NCBI GenBank assembly: GCA_026002715.1
Contig: BOCC01000094.1
Coordinates: 1 to 8,509, forward strand
From: Synergistales bacterium
Lineage (GTDB): Bacteria > Synergistota > Synergistia > Synergistales > Aminobacteriaceae
Direction: 5' to 3'
Length of the DNA stretch: 8,509 bases
In this document: piece by piece, positions 1 to 4,822 of the stretch
How the letters are laid out: each line of letters begins with the position of its first letter
Position numbering within the stretch: position 1 is the stretch's first letter
The notes under the pieces: model-generated
The model's input: only the letters and a program-made list of their open reading frames with translations
What the model was told of the DNA's origin: nothing
Database searches by the model: none
Translations under genes and position numbers: made by a program

Positions 1-28
1 AATCAGTTATAAGAAACTTAAACTGATT
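1..28 (+). repeat. 8-bp inverted repeat
   Basis: AATCAGTT (1-8) and AACTGATT (21-28) are perfect reverse complements around a 12-base spacer. No T-run follows, so this is not an intrinsic terminator. It lies within the putative 3' end of the upstream gene and may be incidental. Confidence 0.3.
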
Positions 29-91
29 GAGAAAAGAAAGACCATTTTAGTAGAACAAGAAAGGAGAAAGGCTCATTCCTCCCCGGCATAA
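2..91 (+). CDS. 3' end of an upstream gene (partial, unidentified)
   Basis: Of the three forward frames at the left edge, only this one stays open; the others stop within the first ~25 bases. It encodes about 29 lysine/arginine/glutamate-rich residues, including KKLKLIEKRKTILVEQERRK, and ends at TAA 89-91, two bases before the ATG at 93. The composition suits a helical C-terminal tail. The trbJ Shine-Dalgarno candidate AAGGAG at 61-66 lies inside it. I cannot name the family; in P-type transfer clusters the gene before trbJ is often trbE or another trb gene, but these residues show nothing diagnostic. The frame could be open by chance over so short a stretch. Confidence 0.4.
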   Translation: MSYKKLKLIEKRKTILVEQERRKAHSSPA

Positions 92-112
92 AATGCCGAG
101 GTCTCTTGAGCC
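61..112 (+). promoter_or_regulatory. Shine-Dalgarno followed by a hairpin before trbJ
   Basis: AAGGAG (61-66) is the only good Shine-Dalgarno near trbJ, but it lies 27 bases from ATG 93 and 56 from ATG 123. In between, GGCTCA (70-75) pairs with TGAGCC (107-112). Inside that, CGGCAT (84-89) pairs with ATGCCG (93-98), extended by CC 82-83 with GG 100-101 around a bulged A99. If folded, the stem brings the Shine-Dalgarno to about 13 effective bases from ATG 123 and buries ATG 93 in the stem. The inner GGCAT-AAA-ATGCC core with flanking CCTC/GAGG also resembles the subterminal palindromes at IS200/IS605-type ends; that likeness is recalled from memory, not tested. Confidence 0.5.
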
Positions 113-122
113 TAAAAACAGG

Positions 123-914
123 ATGAAGACTATAAAACTTCAGGGAGTTGCCATTCTTTTAGCGTTGGTTATCGGGCTTGCGGAAATCGCTTTTGCGGGG
201 GGAGGTGCGAGTGGCGGAGCAAGGGAATGGACACAGAGAATGAACAATGCAGAGCTCGTAGAAGCGGTAAGAAAGGCAAACGAGCAAATACGTAATCAGA
301 TAGAGCAGCTTACACATGAGATTACAATGATTACAAATCAGATCACCATGATAGAAGATATGATAATGAACACATTGACGCTTCCGGCTCAACTCTTCGG
401 GGACACAATGAATTCGGTATTAGGGATCAAAAGGGTTCTGGAGAAAACTATGGGGATCGCGTACTCCTTGCAAGATATAGATTCCGTTTTTAAGGATCGC
501 TTCAGATCGGCGGCTATGTACGGATCCTCGGGATACAGCGCATACGACTACGAACGAGAGTATGAAAAAATTCAGGAAACGCAAATGGAAACTATCCGCT
601 CGTCCATGGAGGCAATAGGCGTCGTGTACGATCAATACACTTCGGACAGCGAGTTGCTATCACAACTCCAAGAAAAAGCAATGTCAGCTAACGGACGAAA
701 TCAAATTTTGCAGGCGGGGAATCAACTTTCAAGTTTTTCGGCCAGTCAACTACTAAGACTTGAAGAACTGTCGTTGATGCAAATCAATAATTACAATACT
801 GTGGCAGAAGCGGAAAGGGCGAAAGAAGATATGGGAAGGGTGCTGCGCAAAAAACTCTATGAAACTGAAGGATTTGTGCCGGATTACGCACCATTTACAT
901 TAGGGGGGCAATAG
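123..914 (+). CDS. trbJ: P-type conjugal transfer protein TrbJ (VirB5-like)
   Basis: Secreted subunit of a type IV secretion system; VirB5/TrbJ proteins act in the periplasm and at the pilus tip, in mating contact. From ATG 123 the protein has 263 residues, close to the usual ~260. Residues 1-25 form a signal peptide: basic MKTIK, hydrophobic ILLALVIGL, cleavage after AFA. The mature part starts with the family-typical EWTQ..NN.ELVE segment and a long Gln/Asn/Met-rich amphipathic coiled coil. GIAYSLQDIDSVFKDRF follows, then a Gln-rich helical end with GNQLSSFSASQLLRLEEL. An upstream in-frame ATG at 93 would add ten residues, and TAAAATG at 89-95 could couple it to the preceding gene. I prefer 123 because the signal peptide then has normal shape, but the start is uncertain. 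trbL follows after 58 bases with no trbK-sized gene between, unlike RP4. Confidence 0.8.
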   Translation: MKTIKLQGVAILLALVIGLAEIAFAGGGASGGAREWTQRMNNAELVEAVRKANEQIRNQIEQLTHEITMITNQITMIEDMIMNTLTLPAQLFGDTMNSVLGIKRVLEKTMGIAYSLQDIDSVFKDRFRSAAMYGSSGYSAYDYEREYEKIQETQMETIRSSMEAIGVVYDQYTSDSELLSQLQEKAMSANGRNQILQAGNQLSSFSASQLLRLEELSLMQINNYNTVAEAERAKEDMGRVLRKKLYETEGFVPDYAPFTLGGQ

Positions 915-938
915 AGGTATTTTGACATTTTAAAAAGT

Positions 939-972
939 GAGGTGATGTCCGGCATAATTTTGCTGGAATTTT
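939..972 (+). promoter_or_regulatory. Shine-Dalgarno plus hairpin controlling the trbL start
   Basis: GAGGTGAT (939-946) is an eight-base match to the anti-Shine-Dalgarno but lies 26 bases from ATG 973. CCGGCA (949-954) can pair with TGCTGG (961-966; one G-U pair) around a six-base loop. With this stem folded the effective distance is 2 + 6 = 8 bases, which is ideal. No alternative start exists for trbL upstream, because its frame has a stop at 955-957. The ATG at 945 overlaps the Shine-Dalgarno itself and opens only a 14-codon ORF. Confidence 0.5.
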
Positions 973-2061
973 ATGGAGAAAAAATATAAATATGGAGCAA
1001 TTATTTTTGCGGGGGTTTTTTTGTTATTTTTGTTTTATGTGTTGGCCGAAATTTCTTATGCCGCAGAATCTACGGTACTTAATAGTGTAGTCAATGAATT
1101 TAAAAACACACACAGACAAGCGTTAATAAAGATGGGAATATTATCTCGGTGGTTTTTTGACGCCTTACTACTCATCTCTTTTATGTGGAGTATGTATCAA
1201 ATGATCATCTCGGAAAATCTGGGGATAGGTAGTGTGCTAGGATTAGTGGTCAGAACCGTGATGTACGCAGGTTTTTTTCATTGGATTTTTAATGAACCAA
1301 CTCTTGTAATGACCATACCGGACAGTCTATCTGACTTATCTGGGATGGTTATGGGGTTGAATGGAAAGCCCGATATTTTTCTGTTGATGGACATGGGGAA
1401 CATGATTTATGGTGAAGCCATGTACAAAGGGTCGATGCTGGGAGGGATAACCGGCATAGACGGCCTACTTGTCGCGATTTTAGCGAGTGTCTCACAAGTA
1501 TTGGTTTATATGATTGTCGGTGTGATACTTATGCTGCAAATAGAGATATATATGGTCACTTTGTGCGGGTTTGTGCTTTTGATATTTGCGGGATTAATCC
1601 ACATTTTTGTGGATTATGCCATGATGTACGTAAGAGCTTTGATAAATTGCGGTTTAAAATATTTTGTTTGCGGTGTTGTCGTGGGGGTAATTTATAAATT
1701 TTCTGTACAACTTTTCTCGATGTTAGCCACACCTGACATGGCAGGGCTTTATGCGGCACTGACTGTAATTATAGGCACCTTTGCCGTGTTATATCAAATT
1801 GTGAAAAATATTTCGGGCATTGTGTCTGTCATTCTCGGCGGGGCGCCATCAATTGGCAATGGAGTGGTGCCCATGATGACCGGCATAGTAATAGGAGGGG
1901 CAAATAAGGCTGCGTCAATCACAAAAGCCGGCGCAGGAAAAGCAGTATCCGGAGTTCTTTCTATGATCAGCAGTGCTTTTTCGGGAGTCAATATAACCAA
2001 ACCGGATAGTGATGGCGGAGACACCACGAAATCTCAAATAAGCGAGGCCACGGGAGAATAA
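973..2061 (+). CDS. trbL: P-type conjugal transfer protein TrbL (VirB6-like)
   Basis: Polytopic inner-membrane channel component of the type IV secretion system, the counterpart of VirB6. The 362 residues show a basic start (MEKKYKYG) and a hydrophobic segment at 8-28 ending AEISYAA, likely a signal or first membrane helix. Further hydrophobic segments lie near 60-79, 86-106, 164-190, 193-213, 228-248 and 258-280. The segment after residue 57, SRWFFDALLLISFMWSMYQM, matches the usual TrbL pattern of an aromatic-rich helix after a short periplasmic stretch. The C-terminal ~75 residues are Gly/Ala/Ser-rich and polar, as in TrbL proteins; the whole is shorter than RP4 TrbL (~530) mainly by having a short tail. 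It follows trbJ in the same direction, 21 bases before the next gene, so co-transcription is likely. Confidence 0.8.
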   Translation: MEKKYKYGAIIFAGVFLLFLFYVLAEISYAAESTVLNSVVNEFKNTHRQALIKMGILSRWFFDALLLISFMWSMYQMIISENLGIGSVLGLVVRTVMYAGFFHWIFNEPTLVMTIPDSLSDLSGMVMGLNGKPDIFLLMDMGNMIYGEAMYKGSMLGGITGIDGLLVAILASVSQVLVYMIVGVILMLQIEIYMVTLCGFVLLIFAGLIHIFVDYAMMYVRALINCGLKYFVCGVVVGVIYKFSVQLFSMLATPDMAGLYAALTVIIGTFAVLYQIVKNISGIVSVILGGAPSIGNGVVPMMTGIVIGGANKAASITKAGAGKAVSGVLSMISSAFSGVNITKPDSDGGDTTKSQISEATGE

Positions 2062-2082
2062 AAAAGAAAGGTAGGGATAGAT

Positions 2083-2514
2083 ATGTGGGGAGATATGAAA
2101 AGGTTATTCGTAGACAGAGGGATATTTAAAGTAATTGGAGGGAAAAAAGAAAATGAGAAGACATTAGAGGAGAAAAAACAGGAACTTTATAATAAGATCA
2201 ATAATTTACAGGGGCAGTTAGATCTAGTCAAGGAGAAGGATAAACTGGAAAAACTCAGAGAAATCAAAATTGAGCAAGCTATCGACACCCGTAAAAAAAC
2301 TCTTATTGGCGCTTTTGTATTACAACATGAAGATATTTTTGAAATGATCGTAAAATCTTCTGACTTCAATAATTTCGTTATACGCAATTTTGACAGAAAA
2401 CTTTTTGCTTTTCCCTTAGTCGTTGAAAAAGGTGATGATCAAAACGAAACGGATGGACAGGAAAAAGAACAAGATGATAAAGAGTTTTCTGAAAAAATGG
2501 ATGAAAATATATGA
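2083..2514 (+). CDS. TraD/MobC-like relaxosome accessory protein (tentative)
   Basis: A 143-residue charged soluble protein. Residues ~23-65 are a Lys/Glu/Leu-rich coiled coil (KTLEEKKQELYNKINNLQGQ and following). Next comes IEQAIDTRKKTLIGAFVLQ at ~63-81, then NFDRKLFAFPLV near 104-115 and an acidic Asp/Glu tail. A coiled coil followed by a DTRKKxLIGA block and a terminal DRxLF(x)(x)P block is the layout of the short TraD family of Ti-type plasmids and related MobC-like proteins, which assist the relaxase at oriT. Only these short blocks agree, so the assignment is tentative. The start at 2083 has AAAGG at 2067-2071, 11 bases upstream; Met5 (2095) is an alternative. The stop at 2512-2514 lies inside the Shine-Dalgarno of the next gene, which suggests translational coupling. 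Confidence 0.5.
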   Translation: MWGDMKRLFVDRGIFKVIGGKKENEKTLEEKKQELYNKINNLQGQLDLVKEKDKLEKLREIKIEQAIDTRKKTLIGAFVLQHEDIFEMIVKSSDFNNFVIRNFDRKLFAFPLVVEKGDDQNETDGQEKEQDDKEFSEKMDENI

Positions 2515-2525
2515 GGAAATAAAAA

Positions 2526-3407
2526 ATGGAAAAATACGAGTTGATAGGCGAAAGGCATGAAAATGGATTTTATCGAATAAGAGCATTATCAGGCATTCCG
2601 TCCATCGGTGTTCAAACCGGCAACCTCGGCGGCTTTGTTGGTGGCGAATCAAATCTCTCCCAAGAAGGCGATTGCTGGATATGGGACGACGCGGAAGTCT
2701 ACGATGACGCGAAGGTTTTCGATAATGCACAAATTCTTAACAACGCAAGTGTCTCCGGTCACGCACAAATTTTTGACTACGCTATACTTTGGAACAAGGC
2801 TCAAGTCTCCGATAACGTTATAGTATCCGGATACGCCAAGGTTTCTCAGCATGCAAAAATTTTTGATAACGCTCAGGTCTCAGAAGACGCATGGATACAT
2901 GGGTTTGCGTCCGCCAGCAATCATACTAGAATTTCCGGTCACGCGCAGGTCTATGGAAATGCTGTTGTATACGGGAGAACATATATATTTAACAATGCCG
3001 AGGTTTATGGTCGTGCTTCTGTTTATGACAATGTGAAGATTTGGGGTAACGCGAAAATTTACGATGAAGCACAAATAACTGGATACGCGAAAATTTACGG
3101 TGACACAAAAATATTCGGGAACGCCAAGATCAGAAGTCACGCGAAAATTTACGGTTATGCAAAAATATTCGCGGATGCTAATATTGACGGAGACGCGGAA
3201 ATTTTTGATTACGCAGAAATATGCGGGGAGGCAAAAGTTTATGGCCATAGCCGGATTTCAGGCGAAGCCCATATAAGGGGCGACGCGGAAATTTTTGGCA
3301 ACGCAGAAATTTTTGGACATACGCATGTAAAAAGCGGTAAGATTGGCTGTGACATGCGAATTTCTGATGACGTAACAGAATATGTTGATGCTTGGTACGC
3401 GTACTAA
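2526..3407 (+). CDS. Hexapeptide-repeat beta-solenoid protein (YdcK-like)
   Basis: 293 residues, no signal peptide or membrane segment. Residues 1-50 form a cap with the recurrent GNLGGFVGGESNLSQEGDCW motif. From about residue 51 to 282 the chain is a run of roughly 38 hexapeptides of the form (I/V)-x-(G/D/N)-x-A-x, for example AKIYGYAKIFADANI. Such repeats fold as a left-handed parallel beta-helix with about three hexapeptides per turn, so some 12-13 turns. Similar cap-plus-solenoid proteins (YdcK-like, often labelled putative transferase) occur in gut Firmicutes, prophages and mobile elements; their function is unknown. No catalytic His of the acyltransferase kind stands out. The surface is rich in Asp and Glu. 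TGAGG (2512-2516) lies 9 bases before ATG, overlapping the previous stop. The DNA shows an 18-base periodicity, with near-identical units clustered in the 3' half. Confidence 0.8.
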   Translation: MEKYELIGERHENGFYRIRALSGIPSIGVQTGNLGGFVGGESNLSQEGDCWIWDDAEVYDDAKVFDNAQILNNASVSGHAQIFDYAILWNKAQVSDNVIVSGYAKVSQHAKIFDNAQVSEDAWIHGFASASNHTRISGHAQVYGNAVVYGRTYIFNNAEVYGRASVYDNVKIWGNAKIYDEAQITGYAKIYGDTKIFGNAKIRSHAKIYGYAKIFADANIDGDAEIFDYAEICGEAKVYGHSRISGEAHIRGDAEIFGNAEIFGHTHVKSGKIGCDMRISDDVTEYVDAWYAY

Positions 3408-3414
3408 AAATATA

Positions 3415-3439
3415 GCTTCCTCCCTGTTCGGGAGGAAGC
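3415..3439 (+). terminator. Strong hairpin after the solenoid gene
   Basis: GCTTCCTCCC (3415-3424) and GGGAGGAAGC (3430-3439) form a perfect 10-bp stem with loop TGTTC, eight bases after the solenoid stop codon. On the + strand no T-run follows directly (ATCACTCCGC), so efficiency as an intrinsic terminator is doubtful. Read on the - strand it is followed by TATATTTTTAG, a better T-tract. It may act as an mRNA 3'-end stabiliser, as a minus-strand terminator, or mark a recombination joint, because the MNT-like remnant starts just after it. Confidence 0.5.
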
Positions 3440-3441
3440 AT

Positions 3442-3513
3442 CACTCCGCTAAAATTCCCATTTTTACATCAATAGCCGAAGAAGGAGTTGTACTATACGA
3501 TGTTGAAGGATAA
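3442..3513 (+). pseudogene. C-terminal remnant of a MNT-type nucleotidyltransferase
   Basis: Read in frame from 3442, this stretch gives a short tail containing AKIPIFTSIAEEGVVLYD and ends at TAA 3511-3513. Tails of the form IAEEGVVLYE are typical of the last residues of small nucleotidyltransferases (MNT, NTP_transf_2 type) encoded immediately upstream of HEPN proteins. Here it stops 18 bases before the HEPN start, the usual place for the partner. No nucleotidyltransferase core (GSxxxG, DxD) exists upstream: the frame runs back only through the hairpin into the end of the solenoid gene, where it meets a stop at 3373-3375. An ATG at 3382 would make a 43-residue ORF, probably not a functional protein. 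The identification rests on a short motif plus position. Confidence 0.5.
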
Positions 3514-3531
3514 TGAGAAGAGGGATTCTTT

Positions 3532-4248
3532 ATGGCAGTAAGCGCCAAGGGACATTTAGAACTGGGAAAATTTAATTTAAGAAAAGCTAAACGAGCATGG
3601 CAATCCGCCTTTGTTTTGCTTGGAGATGCTGATCTGGACGGAGCAATCAATCGAGTCTACTACGCTTTATATCATGTTGAAAAAGCTCTTTTGCACACAA
3701 AAGGGGTAGGAACAATAGGACATATATATGTACGCAAGGCTTTTACCGAAAAATTCGCAAACGACGGATGTCTTCCTGACGGCGCAAGCGCAAGAATAGG
3801 ACATATACAAAGCCTTCGCACTGTAGCTGACTACTCCGAAGAAAGGTCTGTCACTGAAAAAGAACTCGAAACAGCCATGTGTCAGACAAAACTGTTTTTA
3901 CAAATAGCGGAAAAAGTTTTTGGAGACAGCATTTCGGTTAAACCTGTTGAAGGAAATGAACAGGATTCAGAGTCGTTTAGTGAGGTTAAAGGTTACGAAT
4001 GCCAAGCGGAGCTTTTTGATGAGTTTGGGAAAAATAACGTGACATCAGTGCAAGAGGTAGCAGAAAATACAGGAGACATCGAGATTCAGGCTCCGGTGTT
4101 TGCAATACGAGATTCAAAGATATTGTATGTTTTGTTTGAAAGACAAAACAAAAAGAAAGAAAAGAAAAAGGACAAAAAGAAGGATAAGCAGAAAGTTGAC
4201 AGCGAACGAAACCATGCTCATTCGCTTGTAAAAAAGAGTCGATTTTAA
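3532..4248 (+). CDS. HEPN-domain protein with long basic tail
   Basis: Residues ~7-130 match the HEPN fold of the PF05168 type: an initial helix (HLELGKFNLRKAKRAWQ), then DGAINRVYYALYHVEKALL carrying the R41-x6-H48 motif, and a later helix pair with SLRTVADYSEER and ELETAMCQTKLFLQIAEKVF. HEPN proteins of this kind are RNase toxins paired with an MNT nucleotidyltransferase antitoxin that AMPylates them, or act in defence. The intact R and H suggest it could be active. The family is usually ~130 residues; here ~105 more follow, an acidic linker and then a lysine-rich run (KKKEKKKDKKKDKQK, ~207-221) that could bind RNA or DNA. Start at 3532 is supported by GAAGAGGG ending 7 bases upstream. Only a tail of the expected partner is seen upstream, so it may be a solitary HEPN. 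Confidence 0.75.
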   Translation: MAVSAKGHLELGKFNLRKAKRAWQSAFVLLGDADLDGAINRVYYALYHVEKALLHTKGVGTIGHIYVRKAFTEKFANDGCLPDGASARIGHIQSLRTVADYSEERSVTEKELETAMCQTKLFLQIAEKVFGDSISVKPVEGNEQDSESFSEVKGYECQAELFDEFGKNNVTSVQEVAENTGDIEIQAPVFAIRDSKILYVLFERQNKKKEKKKDKKKDKQKVDSERNHAHSLVKKSRF

Positions 4249-4259
4249 TTGATTTTTTC

Positions 4260-4288
4260 TTTATTTTTTAAAGATCAAGCAGTATAAT
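4260..4288 (+). promoter_or_regulatory. Candidate promoter with perfect -10
   Basis: TATAAT at 4283-4288 is a consensus -10 hexamer, with a weak TTTATT (4260-4265) 17 bases upstream as -35. It lies just after the HEPN gene in an AT-rich gap, so chance matches are easy. If used, transcription would start near 4295 and run through the terminator-like hairpin at 4413-4458 before reaching the 48-aa gene. Confidence 0.35.
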
Positions 4289-4370
4289 ATATTAAATCTT
4301 CTCATAATGGACTTTTCTGAAGTTTTTCAGGTTTTTGCATTGTTTTTGTTTATTAAGAAGGTTGCGCACC

Positions 4371-4400
4371 TTGAAAATTGAAAGACGAACGCAGATAAAT
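4371..4400 (+). promoter_or_regulatory. Candidate sigma-A-like promoter
   Basis: TTGAAA (4371-4376) and ATAAAT (4395-4400) are separated by 18 bases. Transcription would start just before the hairpin at 4413-4444. A further pair, TTGCAT (4457-4462) and TATATT (4481-4486), also 18 bases apart, lies after the hairpin and could drive the 48-aa gene and ardC without passing the terminator. I cannot tell which is real. Confidence 0.3.
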
Positions 4401-4412
4401 GCCCAAATAATA

Positions 4413-4458
4413 CCTTATGCAGGATAATGTATTGGGGCGTAAGGGTTTTTGTTTTTTT
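4413..4458 (+). terminator. Intrinsic terminator or attenuator
   Basis: CCTTATGC (4413-4420) pairs with GCGTAAGG (4437-4444), eight base pairs with one G-U, around a 16-base loop. It is followed at once by GTTTTTGTTTTTTT (4445-4458). It may end the HEPN transcript. It may also act as an attenuator for the 48-aa gene, because candidate promoters lie upstream and an alternative pairing exists: AAGGT (4358-4362) can pair either with ACCTT at 4368-4372 or with ACCTT at 4412-4416, and the latter would disrupt the terminator. Confidence 0.6.
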
Positions 4459-4559
4459 GCATAATAAAAAATATAAATTATATATTGTCTCGTTTTTATT
4501 TGTAGAGATGTCTTTCTATGCTGAGGGCGGGATAAAATTTAAAAGAAAGGAGAGCAAGT

Positions 4560-4706
4560 ATGGATGTGAGAGACATTGAGACTTTTCTTCAAGAGTACGG
4601 CTTGCCAAGTTATGGCGACGATCAGGGAGGCGCGATTTTTAAGGATATAGGATTTGAAGATGCCAATCGGATCAGCGCGCAGGAATTGATTAACAGTCTT
4701 AAGTAA
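4560..4706 (+). CDS. Small hypothetical protein, 48 aa
   Basis: ATG 4560 is preceded by AAAGGAG (4546-4552) with a 7-base spacer, the best ribosome-binding site in the window. The ORF ends at TAA 4704-4706 and encodes an acidic soluble protein: MDVRDIETFLQEYGLPSYGD, a glycine-containing middle (QGGAIFKDIGFEDAN) and a last helix with ISAQELINSLK. There is no signal peptide, membrane segment or cysteine. I do not recognise a family. It heads the ardC-side transcription unit after a leader with promoter and terminator-like elements, so it may be a small regulator or a partner of the ArdC-like protein; that is position-based inference. Confidence 0.65.
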   Translation: MDVRDIETFLQEYGLPSYGDDQGGAIFKDIGFEDANRISAQELINSLK

Positions 4707-4822
4707 TAGGATGGTAATTTTATTGGATGAGCAACTTGTAAATGAGGTGATAGTGAGGTATATGTAATTGCAGCAGCAAGAGAGCAATAAGAAATGATTC
4801 GATATAAAGGAGAGTGTAATAA

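Noticed and set aside
922..927. Perfect TTGACA -35 hexamer between trbJ and trbL
   Set aside because: No acceptable -10 lies 16-19 bases downstream (945-950 is ATGTCC), so a promoter is not supported.
2649..2852. Open frames on the - strand and in other + frames within the solenoid gene
   Set aside because: They are a by-product of the 18-base periodic coding repeat; their translations are repetitive and lack ribosome-binding sites.
2670..3372. CRISPR array or non-coding tandem repeat
   Set aside because: The periodicity is coding (18 bases = one hexapeptide), with no spacers and one continuous 293-codon frame.
4358..4372. AAGGT-TGCGC-ACCTT as an independent terminator
   Set aside because: Only five base pairs and no T-run; kept only as part of the possible alternative pairing in the leader.
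4711..4767. 18-codon ORF MVILLDEQLVNEVIVRYM after the 48-aa gene
   Set aside because: AGG directly abuts the ATG, so no usable ribosome-binding site; too short to support without conservation data.
4539..4787. 82-codon - strand ORF opposite the 48-aa gene
   Set aside because: It overlaps a + strand gene with a far better ribosome-binding site, and its translation is a low-complexity Ser/Thr/Ile/Cys-rich chain.
4744..4791. GAGGTGAT (4744-4751) and a second GAGG before possible starts between the small gene and ardC
   Set aside because: The only starts downstream lead to ORFs of eight codons or fewer; ardC has its own AAAGGAG at 4806. It may be a decayed gene start but nothing more can be supported.
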